The notes: generated by a model not told the origin, from the letters alone. Positions 16,808 to 24,443 are shown, counted from the stretch's first letter. The stretch is DNA of 25,922 bases from UBA1858 sp039182865 (GCA_039182865.1 JBCDBX010000017.1:1-25922); one strand, 5' to 3'. Made by a program: numbers and translations.

Positions 16808-17077
16808 ATGTTAGAACAAGAAGTAACCATATGTAATAAATTGGGCTTACACGCACGGGCTGCTGCTAAATTCGTTGCTACTGCCAGCGAATTTGAATCA
16901 GAGATTGAAATTGAAAAAGACGGCAAACGCGTTAACGGAAAAAGCATCATGGGCGTCATGATGTTAGCGGCCAGCAATGGAAGTTTGATAAAACTTTATG
17001 TGGAAGGCAATGATGCCGAATCCGCAGTTGAAAAATTACAGAATTTAATTCTTTCGCGTTTTGGTGAGGATGAATAA
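16808..17077 (+). CDS. ptsH: Phosphocarrier protein HPr
   Basis: Carries phosphate from enzyme I to EIIA proteins. The 89 residues show the His15 site LGLHARAAAKF and the regulatory site VNGKSIMGVMML with Ser46 exactly at the canonical number. Ser46 plus an adjacent hprK makes serine phosphorylation very likely. It lies 2 bases after the EIIA gene and 7 before ptsI, consistent with one transcript. It could equally be called NPr/PtsO by descent; the sequence alone does not settle this. Confidence 0.95.
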   Translation: MLEQEVTICNKLGLHARAAAKFVATASEFESEIEIEKDGKRVNGKSIMGVMMLAASNGSLIKLYVEGNDAESAVEKLQNLILSRFGEDE

Positions 17078-17084
17078 TTAATCT

Positions 17085-18818
17085 ATGGCATTAATCATCA
17101 GTGGGCTAGGTGTTTCAAGAGGCATTGCCATCGGTAATGTACACGTGCTGCAACGCAGCTCATTGGAGGTCTACGAACGCACACTGCACCCAGAAGAAAT
17201 TAGTACAGAAGTAAAACGCTTCAAAAAAGCGGTCGATCTTGCTGGAAAGCAATTGCGTAAAATTCGTAATTCTATTCCCACTGAAGCACCTAAAGACATT
17301 GCATCGTTTATTGAATCACATTTATTAATGTTAGATGATGCCATGTTGTCATCTGCCCCTATTGATATCATCAAAGAATTATATTGCAACGCGGAATGGG
17401 CAGTAAAAATTCAGCGTGATAAGTTAGTCGCCGTTTTCGAACAAATGGAAGATGAATACTTACAAACGCGTCAAAATGATATTGATCACGTGATCAACCT
17501 CATCCAAAAAACTTTGTTCGACTCCAAGTATGAAGTTGAAAAAGAAATTCAAACCCTACGTGGCTCTATTATTGTTGCAGATGACTTAACCCCCGCCGAT
17601 ACAGTTGTATTACAACATCAAAGCATCGCAGGTTTTGTCACCGAACTAGGTGGACCACTTTCTCACACGGCCATCATAGCGCGCAGTCTTGGTATTCCTG
17701 CGATTGTAGGTTTACAAGATGCACGCCTATTATTAAAAGCCAACGAGCAAATCATTATCGATGGCAGCGAAGGCATGGTACTTGCCGGTGTCGATGATAA
17801 GACCATTAAAGAATACAAAGACAAACAGAAAGAACAAAAACAAGAGCGTCGTAAATTAGAAGCTTTACGTGATGTTCAAGCTAAAACTAAAGACGGCATT
17901 AAAATTAACTTACAAGCTAACATCGAATTAACCGATGATGTTAAAGCGTTAAAACATAGCGGTGCTCAAGGGGTTGGTTTGTATCGAACCGAATTTTTAT
18001 ACATTGATCGAGACAAACCTGCTTCAGAATCTGAACAGCTCTCAGCTTATAAAAAAGTTATCCGTGCATTGAAAGGCCAAGCTGTGACAATTCGCACTTT
18101 GGATTTAGGCGCTGAAAAAGAGTTTGACCCAAAATATAAAGGTCCGCTTGTGCAAAACCCCGCACTTGGACTACGTGGGCTACGTCGCTCACTTAAAGAT
18201 ACCGAATTATTCAAATTGCAATTACGCGCCATACTACGCGCCTCCGCATTTGGGCCGGTGCGCATCATGTTCCCTATGATCACCAGTCATGAAGAACTGA
18301 TGGCGACTCTCACGATACTTGATCAAGCCAAACGTGAACTTAGAGAAGAAGACAAAGAGTTCGACTCAGCCATTCCTATCGGCATCATGATCGAAGTCCC
18401 TGCGGCCGCACTAGTAGCAAGTCGCTTTGCAAAGCAGTTGGATTTTCTATCCATTGGAACGAATGATTTAATCCAGTACTCTCTTGCAATAGACCGTATA
18501 GATGAATCCGTCAACTATTTATACGATCCTTTACATCCAGCAGTATTAAAGTTAATCCAAATCACCTTGCAAGCTGGCGAAAAAGCTAACATCCCTGTCG
18601 GTATGTGTGGTGAGATGGCAGGTGATCCACGCTACACACGCTTATTGCTAGGTATGGGACTACGTGACTTCAGTGCACATCCCGCGACGGTGCCCGAAGT
18701 TAAATCGATTATTAATTCAAGTTCGGTGAAAAATTTGCAGGCACCTTGCAAACGAATTTTAAGCGCATCGACACGGCCAGACAAAATTCATGCAATGGTC
18801 GATGCATTAAATGAGTAA
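17085..18818 (+). CDS. ptsI: PTS enzyme I (PEP-protein phosphotransferase)
   Basis: Takes phosphate from PEP onto its own histidine and passes it to HPr. The 577 residues are the standard enzyme I length, with no N-terminal GAF domain, so it is not the nitrogen-type PtsP. Visible: the HPr-binding helical part, phospho-His194 in GGPLSHTAIIARSLGIPAIVG-like context, PEP-site stretches RTEFLY, RIMFPMI and GTNDLIQYSLA, and the catalytic Cys508 in GMCGEMAGDP. It feeds HPr and, through it, the EIIANtr and EIIAMan proteins encoded upstream. Confidence 0.98.
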   Translation: MALIISGLGVSRGIAIGNVHVLQRSSLEVYERTLHPEEISTEVKRFKKAVDLAGKQLRKIRNSIPTEAPKDIASFIESHLLMLDDAMLSSAPIDIIKELYCNAEWAVKIQRDKLVAVFEQMEDEYLQTRQNDIDHVINLIQKTLFDSKYEVEKEIQTLRGSIIVADDLTPADTVVLQHQSIAGFVTELGGPLSHTAIIARSLGIPAIVGLQDARLLLKANEQIIIDGSEGMVLAGVDDKTIKEYKDKQKEQKQERRKLEALRDVQAKTKDGIKINLQANIELTDDVKALKHSGAQGVGLYRTEFLYIDRDKPASESEQLSAYKKVIRALKGQAVTIRTLDLGAEKEFDPKYKGPLVQNPALGLRGLRRSLKDTELFKLQLRAILRASAFGPVRIMFPMITSHEELMATLTILDQAKRELREEDKEFDSAIPIGIMIEVPAAALVASRFAKQLDFLSIGTNDLIQYSLAIDRIDESVNYLYDPLHPAVLKLIQITLQAGEKANIPVGMCGEMAGDPRYTRLLLGMGLRDFSAHPATVPEVKSIINSSSVKNLQAPCKRILSASTRPDKIHAMVDALNE

Positions 18819-18866
18819 CATCAATTAAATTTCTTTTTGCTTTATCATCTTGTATAGGTAAACTTG

Positions 18867-18891
18867 CCGGCAAATAAATCCTCCCTGCCGG
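18867..18891 (+). other. Hairpin abutting the mgtE start
   Basis: CCGGCA (18867-18872) and TGCCGG (18886-18891) form a 6-base perfect stem over a 13-base loop, followed by TTT. The loop contains CCTCCC, which resembles the anti-Shine-Dalgarno end of 16S rRNA. The stem ends 7 bases before the mgtE ATG, where a ribosome site would be expected but is absent. It may be a weak terminator after ptsI or a control element for mgtE. Confidence 0.4.
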
Positions 18892-18898
18892 TTTAGTC

Positions 18899-20254
18899 AT
18901 GCCAGATCTTAAAGCAAATGAAGAACACAAAAATCTGGATGTCATTAACCAGGCCTTAAGCACTGGTGAAATGCAGCGAGCAGCGGATCTATTAAATTCA
19001 TTTCATCCAGCAGAAATCGCACACTTACTCGAAGCACTTCCTCAATCCAAACGTACTTTCATTTGGAACATGCTCGATCACGAGGATGATGGTGAAATTT
19101 TAGTCTATGTTGGCGATGAAGTTCGCAATGGGTTAATCAATGTGATGAACAAGGAACAACTCATCGCAGCAACTGAAGGCTTGGAGCATGATGACTTAGC
19201 CGACTTGCTTGCTGACTTGCCAGATGCAGTAACTGATGAAGCCTTAAGTAACTTAAATATCAGCGACCGTGAGCGTTTACAGTCTGTGCTGTCTTATGAA
19301 GAAGATAGCGCAGGTGGTATTATGAACACTGATACAGTCACGGTGCGTAAAGATATAAGTTTAGATGTCGTGCAACGTTACTTGCGTTCACGTAAAGAAC
19401 TACCCGCTAGCACAGACAGTCTATTTGTTGTTGATCGCTATCAAAAATACATCGGTTCAATCTCTCTAACCGACATACTCACTCACGATACCAAAATGTT
19501 TGTTCGTGATCTTATGCAAGATAATATCGAGCCCATCCTGGCGAGTGAGCCAGAAGCAGATGTTGCTCATAAATTTGAAACTTTAGATTTAGTTTCCGCT
19601 CCTGTCGTCGATGAAAATCAAAAACTACTTGGTCGTATCACAATTGATGACGTCGTCGATATCATTCGTGAACAAGGTGAACGTTCAATGATGAACATGG
19701 CGGGCTTAACAGAAGAAGAAGATTTATTTGCACCGATTCTTAAATCTACAAAACGTCGTGCTGTATGGCTAGGCGTGAATATGTGCACCGCATTCATTAC
19801 TGCATCGGTTATCAATTTTTTCTCGGACACTTTAGAGCAAATTATCATTCTTGCCGTGCTCGCACCCGTGGTGCAAAGTATGGGAGGGATAGCCGGCAGT
19901 CAAACATTAATTTTGGTTATTCGTGGTTATGCACTCAAACAAATTGGTAGATCCAATGCCCGAATATTATTACTGCGTGAAATCGCTATAGGTCTTCTAA
20001 ACGGAGTGATCTGGGCAACTGTCGTCGCACTTATTGCTGCTATTTGGTTCCACAACATCAGCGTAAGTGGAATTATTGCCATCGCCATGGTTACCAATTT
20101 AATTTCAGCCGCACTTGCGGGCGTTATTATCCCGATGACCATGCGAAAACTAGGCATTGATCCTGCACTTGCTGGGGGTGTGGTACTCACTGCTATAACC
20201 GATGTCGTTGGCATATCCTCTTTCCTTGGATTAGGTACCTGGTTACTACTTTAA
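18899..20254 (+). CDS. mgtE: Magnesium channel/transporter MgtE
   Basis: Mg2+-gated magnesium channel of the inner membrane. The 451 residues follow the family: an N-terminal helical domain (about 1-130, SFHPAEIAHLLEALP), two CBS domains (about 130-255, with YEEDSAGGIMN at the junction), then five membrane helices with AGSQTLILVIR and the pore-lining PALAGGVVLTAITDVVG holding Asp435. The ATG at 18899 gives a normal N-terminus but has no Shine-Dalgarno sequence. It follows ptsI by 80 bases and may share its transcript. Confidence 0.96.
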   Translation: MPDLKANEEHKNLDVINQALSTGEMQRAADLLNSFHPAEIAHLLEALPQSKRTFIWNMLDHEDDGEILVYVGDEVRNGLINVMNKEQLIAATEGLEHDDLADLLADLPDAVTDEALSNLNISDRERLQSVLSYEEDSAGGIMNTDTVTVRKDISLDVVQRYLRSRKELPASTDSLFVVDRYQKYIGSISLTDILTHDTKMFVRDLMQDNIEPILASEPEADVAHKFETLDLVSAPVVDENQKLLGRITIDDVVDIIREQGERSMMNMAGLTEEEDLFAPILKSTKRRAVWLGVNMCTAFITASVINFFSDTLEQIIILAVLAPVVQSMGGIAGSQTLILVIRGYALKQIGRSNARILLLREIAIGLLNGVIWATVVALIAAIWFHNISVSGIIAIAMVTNLISAALAGVIIPMTMRKLGIDPALAGGVVLTAITDVVGISSFLGLGTWLLL

Positions 20255-20295
20255 CTTAAAGTCTTTATCGTCAAGCGTTTCGGTTATCTTTAAGT
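20254..20295 (+). other. Inverted repeat just after mgtE
   Basis: ACTTAAAG (20254-20261) and CTTTAAGT (20288-20295) are perfect 8-base arms separated by 26 bases, starting at the last base of the mgtE stop codon. The stem is AT-rich and is not followed by a T-run, so it is at best a weak terminator. The 203-base gap 20255-20457 has no ORF otherwise, apart from the second repeat near 20375. Confidence 0.3.
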
Positions 20296-20374
20296 GTCAT
20301 TCGGTTTGTTTGCTCACTGATCATTTTTGCTTCTTGATGTGGGTGCTGATGACATAATGAGGCTACAATCATGT

Positions 20375-20421
20375 CTAACAAATCACTAAACCTAGGCAAC
20401 AGCTATGCTAGCGTTTGTTAG
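20375..20421 (+). repeat. Inverted repeat before the orphan membrane gene
   Basis: CTAACAAA (20375-20382) and TTTGTTAG (20414-20421) are perfect 8-base arms around 31 bases. An alternative smaller hairpin GCTAGC-GTTT-GTTAGC (20407-20422, one G-T pair) competes for the right arm. The ends look slightly like the outer boxes of an integron attC site but do not match well. Possible leader of the gene at 20458. Confidence 0.35.
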
Positions 20422-20457
20422 CGCAGCCGTTACATAACAAAATCATTAAGATTCAAC

Positions 20458-20766
20458 ATGCATAACCCAAGTACCTGGATTTATTTACCTATTGTCGCTG
20501 TTGTATTTGCGTTGCTTGCATTAGGTATTAGTGGTGGCACAGGATCGGATAGTGCTGCAAATTCGACACTTGCTGTGTTTTGGTTCTTACCATTAATTGT
20601 TTGGTTAAGCCAAGAGAGCTTTCATCAATTAAAGAAATCTAATTACTCTAAGCTAACGAAGTATTTTTTAGTTCTAATTTGGCTTATTCCTTCTATACCC
20701 CTTAGTATCATGTCTTTGTATGGAATATTGTTATTAGCTGAGACAGGTTTTGGAATATTTTTTTAG
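20458..20766 (+). CDS. Small unrecognised membrane protein
   Basis: I do not recognise this gene. The 102 residues predict three membrane segments (about 7-25, 37-51 and 68-94), a small Gly/Ser-rich loop between the first two (GISGGTGSDSAANS) and a polar, positively charged loop SQESFHQLKKSNYSKLTK at 51-68, which by the positive-inside rule should be cytoplasmic. It ends in a hydrophobic tail. There is no signal peptidase motif or catalytic motif. It stands alone between mgtE and an oppositely oriented SDR gene, with no good Shine-Dalgarno sequence. The length of the hydrophobic pattern makes a real gene likely. Confidence 0.6.
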   Translation: MHNPSTWIYLPIVAVVFALLALGISGGTGSDSAANSTLAVFWFLPLIVWLSQESFHQLKKSNYSKLTKYFLVLIWLIPSIPLSIMSLYGILLLAETGFGIFF

Positions 20767-20844
20767 TGCTAAAAGCATCTTTAATTTTTATGCCACCTTT
20801 TTTGTGCTGCTAGAGATGACATAATTTCAGCGACATAAATACTT

Positions 20845-21606
20845 TTAGTTCCTGCCAGCTAATACACCACCATCGACATCCCAAACAGCGCCGGTTACCC
20901 AGCTAGCACTCTCTTCTAATAGAAACTTAATGCTGTTAGCGACATCTACTGATGATCCTACACGGCCAATCGGGTGAAAAGCATCAAAACTTGCTAAAGC
21001 TTCATCTACTTCACTGGGGTCTATAAAGTTTTCATAGATAGGTGTTTTAACCACGGCTGGAGAAACAGCGTTCACGCGAATATTGTGATCTGCTAATTCC
21101 ATGGCCATGTGTTGTGTTAATGCATGTAAGCCTGCCTTTGCCATGGAGTATGCCGAAGACGGTGTGGCTTTAATCGCTTGCTTCGCCCACATCGAGCCAA
21201 CATGCACTATCGAGCCACCTCCATGATTCACCATGTTTTTAGCTACAGCTTGTGAAATAAAAAAAGTCGCTCTGTTTAAGTCCATATAGATATCATAGTC
21301 TTCGACTTTATGATCAATGAATGGCTTGGGATTAAAATAACCTGCGGCATTAACTAAGAACTTCAAGTGTCGCGGTTCATTATCTATAGCTTCAATTATG
21401 CCGGCTACATCTTTTTCATGGTAAAGGTTGGCCTGTAAGGTTTCTACCATGGCATTATTGCCTAGTTGTGTTTTCGCCTTTCCTAACTTGCTATTATTAT
21501 TACCAAGGATGATGGTATCGATGCCTTGATCAACTAATTTTTTAGCACTGGCCAAACCAATACCACTTGAACCACCAATGATAATTGCAGCTTCTTTATG
21601 ACTCAT
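20845..21606 (-). CDS. SDR-family oxidoreductase
   Basis: Classical short-chain dehydrogenase/reductase of unknown substrate, cytosolic. The 253 residues have the cofactor loop GGSSGIG (11-17), NAAG (86-89) and a complete catalytic tetrad Asn111, Ser138, Tyr153, Lys157 (YSMAK). The C-terminal GAVWDVDGGV is typical of FabG-like members. Residues after the second strand (GNNNSK) do not decide between NADH and NADPH. A good AGGAG ribosome site precedes the ATG at 21606. The gene diverges from an HxlR-type regulator over 107 bases and is its obvious target. Confidence 0.93.
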   Translation of the reverse strand: MSHKEAAIIIGGSSGIGLASAKKLVDQGIDTIILGNNNSKLGKAKTQLGNNAMVETLQANLYHEKDVAGIIEAIDNEPRHLKFLVNAAGYFNPKPFIDHKVEDYDIYMDLNRATFFISQAVAKNMVNHGGGSIVHVGSMWAKQAIKATPSSAYSMAKAGLHALTQHMAMELADHNIRVNAVSPAVVKTPIYENFIDPSEVDEALASFDAFHPIGRVGSSVDVANSIKFLLEESASWVTGAVWDVDGGVLAGRN

Positions 21607-21633
21607 TCATTATCTCCTGTATTTGTAAATGAT

Positions 21634-21663
21634 TTGAGATAATTTAACGTCAAAAAGCACAAT
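21634..21663 (+). promoter_or_regulatory. Candidate sigma-70 promoter for the HxlR regulator
   Basis: TTGAGA (21634-21639, 5 of 6) and CACAAT (21658-21663, 4 of 6) are 18 bases apart. Transcription would begin near 21670, at the edge of the repeated operator, so a bound regulator would block its own gene. By eye only. Confidence 0.25.
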
Positions 21664-21672
21664 CAAAAAAGT

Positions 21673-21706
21673 AAGTACAATTTGGTAAGGTAGGTACTTT
21701 TTGGTA
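21673..21706. promoter_or_regulatory. Probable HxlR operator, repeated
   Basis: Two direct copies of TAC-(A/T)(A/T)-TTTGGTA, at 21676-21687 and 21695-21706, match at 10 of 12 bases with a 19-base period. The same stretch holds an inverted pair AAGTAC (21673-21678) / GTACTT (21694-21699). GTAC-type half-sites are common at HxlR-family operators. It lies in the divergent gap between the SDR gene and the regulator, ending 7 bases before the regulator start. Confidence 0.5.
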
Positions 21707-21713
21707 CATCTTT

Positions 21714-22055
21714 ATGAAATCTGAAAGGAAAATATTTTCAAGAAAAACAGCGCCCGATAAAAGCGCGCATATGTTAGAGAAAATTTACGGATGTAAATGG
21801 TCGCTGACTGTCTATCAACTTTTAGCAAATGGCATTAACCGGCCGGGCGAAATGGTGCGCAATGTAGATGGATTAACCACCAAAGTGCTTAATGAATGTT
21901 TGCGCCGCAATACCAAATTTGGCATTTTGGAGAAAATTTCCTACAACGAAGTACCACCCAGAGTTGAGTATAAAGTCACGCATTTTGGAAAGAAGTTTAT
22001 GCGAATTCTTGATGAGCTAGAAAAACTACAAACTGAAATTAAAGACGAAATATAA
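21714..22055 (+). CDS. HxlR-family winged-helix regulator
   Basis: Small DNA-binding protein, probably a dimeric regulator of itself and the divergent SDR gene. The 113 residues follow the HxlR pattern: GCKWSLTVYQLLANG (26-40), the recognition region around LTTKVLNECLRRN (54-66) and the wing NEVPPRVEYKVTHFGKK (78-94). The usual GGKW is GCKW here, placing Cys27 in the first helix; Cys62 is the only other cysteine. Some family members sense electrophiles or oxidants through cysteines, so a redox cue is possible but unproven. Ends 19 bases before the convergent dcd stop. Confidence 0.87.
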   Translation: MKSERKIFSRKTAPDKSAHMLEKIYGCKWSLTVYQLLANGINRPGEMVRNVDGLTTKVLNECLRRNTKFGILEKISYNEVPPRVEYKVTHFGKKFMRILDELEKLQTEIKDEI

Positions 22056-22074
22056 AAATATTTCATGGTGATAA

Positions 22075-22641
22075 CTATGTCTTTGGAAGTGTCACCCCAG
22101 TCTGGCCCTGGTACTTCCCACCTCTATCTTTATAAGATGTTTCACATTCTTCATCAGATTCAAAGAAAAGCATCTGCGCCACACCTTCATTAGCATAAAT
22201 TTTTGCGGGCAATGGGGTAGTGTTAGAAAACTCTAGTGTGACGTGGCCTTCCCATTCGGGTTCAAGAGGTGTCACGTTGACGATAATGCCGCAACGCGCA
22301 TACGTTGACTTACCCAAACAAACTGTCAGGACAGTGCGTGGAATGCGAAAATATTCGACTGTACTCGCTAGCGCAAAAGAGTTTGGCGGGATAATACAAA
22401 CATCGCCTTCGTAATCGACAAAACTTTCGGAATCAAAGGCTTTGGGATCCACGACAGCGGAGTTAATGTTAGTGAAAATTTTAAAATGCGTTGAGCAACG
22501 CACATCGTAACCATAACTTGATGTGCCATAGGACACGATACGCTTTTCATCGACTTGTTTGACTTGGCCAGATTCAAATGGCGCAATCATTTGCTGCTCG
22601 GCGGCCATGCGCCTTATCCAACGATCAGATTTTATCGACAT
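22075..22641 (-). CDS. dcd: dCTP deaminase
   Basis: Deaminates dCTP to dUTP, the main source of dUMP for thymidylate in many proteobacteria. The 188 residues are near the family length (E. coli 193). Visible: GTSSYGYDVRCS (39-50), GKSTYARCG (110-118, with Lys111, Ser112 and Arg116 at the active site), LEPEWEGH and the catalytic Glu137 in TLEFSN, and the nucleotide-covering tail KYQGQTGV. It is the last of three minus-strand genes apbC, lipoprotein, dcd, 12 bases after the lipoprotein stop. Confidence 0.97.
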   Translation of the reverse strand: MSIKSDRWIRRMAAEQQMIAPFESGQVKQVDEKRIVSYGTSSYGYDVRCSTHFKIFTNINSAVVDPKAFDSESFVDYEGDVCIIPPNSFALASTVEYFRIPRTVLTVCLGKSTYARCGIIVNVTPLEPEWEGHVTLEFSNTTPLPAKIYANEGVAQMLFFESDEECETSYKDRGGKYQGQTGVTLPKT

Positions 22642-22653
22642 GCTTTGTGCTTT

Positions 22654-23148
22654 TTATTGTAAGTTATTTAAAGCAGGATTAAGTGGAACTTTAAACTCGC
22701 CTTCTTTAGTAAATGGAATCGACTGGAACAATTTAGTTTTGATTGAGCCTGTCACTAAATAATCAGCACTTCCTTTTTGCATGACTTGAGGAATAATTTC
22801 TAACAAAGCTAAATAAGAAATTCTCACCGGCAACTCAATTGTTTTGCTTCCCAATGAAGGAATTGAGATGCTCTCATCTTTCTGACCCGTTAGTACTTCT
22901 TTATCGGAAATAGACATCTGGTAAGTTAGTCCATTTGCGTTGAGGTTCACATCGTTTGGGTTATCGATATCTAATCCAATCACACCTTCAATGCCCGCCA
23001 AGGAAACATCCGTAATTTGAAAATTACGCACGAACACTTTTGGCTCTTCCAGTGGCTTCGTCAAAGCACCCGTACAGGCACTTAATTGTATAACTAGCAA
23101 TACAATAACTAACCGACTAAAGTTTTTGATGAAAAAAGTTGTCTGCAA
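22654..23148 (-). CDS. LEA2/WHy-domain lipoprotein
   Basis: Predicted envelope lipoprotein of unknown role. The 164 residues start with a lipoprotein signal (hydrophobic 13-22, lipobox LSAC with Cys25); the next residue is Thr, so the enteric Asp+2 inner-membrane retention signal is absent. The rest is one LEA type 2 / WHy domain: a beta-sandwich pattern with GLDIDNPNDVNLNANGLTY near 58-76 and YLVTGSIKTK. LEA2 domains in other organisms bind or stabilise proteins under water stress; bacterial members have no settled function. It is 12 bases after apbC and probably co-transcribed. Confidence 0.85.
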   Translation of the reverse strand: MQTTFFIKNFSRLVIVLLVIQLSACTGALTKPLEEPKVFVRNFQITDVSLAGIEGVIGLDIDNPNDVNLNANGLTYQMSISDKEVLTGQKDESISIPSLGSKTIELPVRISYLALLEIIPQVMQKGSADYLVTGSIKTKLFQSIPFTKEGEFKVPLNPALNNLQ

Positions 23149-23160
23149 TTTTAAGCGGCA

Positions 23161-24246
23161 CTAAGTGTTCTGAATAACAATCTTTGGAAACTTAGCACTA
23201 TAGTCTTTGCCTGTCACTGCAAGTTTTGCCGCAGCTTTACGTGCAATGTCTTTATAGATTTCAGTGATACGGCTATCTGGCATTGCATTTACTGTTGGTT
23301 CGCCGCCGTCGACTTGCTTACGGATATTGATATCTAATGGTAATTGGCCCAGCAGGTCAACATCATATTCGCTTGCCATTTTTTCTCCACCACCACTACC
23401 AAAGATCGGTTCCTCGTGACCACATTGGCTACAAATATGAATACTCATGTTCTCGACGACCCCAAGCACAGGCACTTCAACTTTTTCAAACATCTTTAAG
23501 CCTTTGCGCGCATCTAATAAAGCGATGTCTTGGGGCGTGGTAATAATCACAGCACCACTGACGGGAATCTTTTGCGCCAAGGTTAACTGAACATCACCCG
23601 TACCTGGAGGAAGATCCACAACCAAGTAATCCAGATTTCTCCATTGAGTATCGTTGAGCAATTGCTCAAGAGCCTGTGTGACCATCGGGCCACGCCAAAT
23701 CATTGGAGTTTCTTCATCAATCAGGAATCCAATCGACATGGCTTGTATGCCATGACCCTGCATCGGCTCTAGTGTTTTACCATCTACTGATTCCGGCTGA
23801 CCAGAGACACCCAACATACGTGGCTGACTCGGACCATATATATCGGCATCAAGAATACCCACCATGGCACCTTCAGCCGATAAGGCTAAGGCTAGATTAA
23901 CTGCGGTAGTCGATTTGCCCACACCACCCTTGCCAGAGGCAACCGCAATCACGTTCTTTATGTTTTCCATCGGCTTGAGGCTTTTTTGCACAGAATGCGC
24001 TTGGATTTTCCAACCGATATTCACATCCACACTCTCGACACCTTCTAGCTTGCTGACTGGCTCACCAATCATAGCGGCCAAGTCTTCAATAATGCTTTTT
24101 GCGGGGTAACCTAGCTCGATATCGATCGATACTTTACCGCCATCGACTTTGATGTCTTTAACGGATTTTGCCGCGACAAAATTCTTGCCCATGTAGGGGT
24201 CTTCAATTGTTTTTAGAGTGTCTTCTATTTGTTCTGCGCTCGCCAT
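23161..24246 (-). CDS. apbC: Fe-S cluster carrier ATPase, Mrp/ApbC
   Basis: P-loop scaffold that binds and transfers iron-sulphur clusters in the cytosol. The 361 residues comprise an N-terminal MIP18/DUF59 domain (about 5-85), then the Mrp ATPase with the deviant Walker A GKGGVGKST (105-113), DADIYGPSQPRM (133-144), DLPPGTGD and the cluster-binding pair Cys272 and Cys275 (CSQC). A ribosome site AAGGAAA precedes the ATG. Divergence from metG is a frequent arrangement in proteobacteria (also called mrp in E. coli). Confidence 0.97.
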   Translation of the reverse strand: MASAEQIEDTLKTIEDPYMGKNFVAAKSVKDIKVDGGKVSIDIELGYPAKSIIEDLAAMIGEPVSKLEGVESVDVNIGWKIQAHSVQKSLKPMENIKNVIAVASGKGGVGKSTTAVNLALALSAEGAMVGILDADIYGPSQPRMLGVSGQPESVDGKTLEPMQGHGIQAMSIGFLIDEETPMIWRGPMVTQALEQLLNDTQWRNLDYLVVDLPPGTGDVQLTLAQKIPVSGAVIITTPQDIALLDARKGLKMFEKVEVPVLGVVENMSIHICSQCGHEEPIFGSGGGEKMASEYDVDLLGQLPLDINIRKQVDGGEPTVNAMPDSRITEIYKDIARKAAAKLAVTGKDYSAKFPKIVIQNT

Positions 24247-24395
24247 GGGGCGGTTTCCTTTGTGTGAAATTTAATGGTGGTGAGTTAACCATTTGGTATC
24301 AAAATTTCCTAGCTCCTGATTGAGATATGAGGATTCTCTCCACAGGATTAATCAATACAAAGCATGGGCATGTTGCATTAATCTAGCCGTTATAT

Positions 24396-24411
24396 CCTTA
24401 AGCTGTTAAGG
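24396..24411. other. Short hairpin in the apbC-metG gap
   Basis: CCTTAA-GCTG-TTAAGG is a perfect 6-base stem with a 4-base loop, 33 bases before the metG start. There is no T-run. The divergent gap (24247-24443, 197 bases) shows no convincing promoter to me on either strand. The palindrome could be a protein site or a leader hairpin. Confidence 0.3.
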
Positions 24412-24443
24412 TACAACCCCATTACTGATTGCACCCTAAGCAC

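Noticed and set aside
20373..20423. Integron attC site.
   Set aside because: Only the left box fits the consensus, the span is short, the inner boxes do not pair, and no integrase or cassette array is visible.
20767..20844. Possible bidirectional terminator between the orphan membrane gene and the SDR gene (GCAT...ATGC followed by T-rich DNA).
   Set aside because: Only four base pairs can be drawn and the loop is long, so I do not call it, although termination in this convergent gap is expected.
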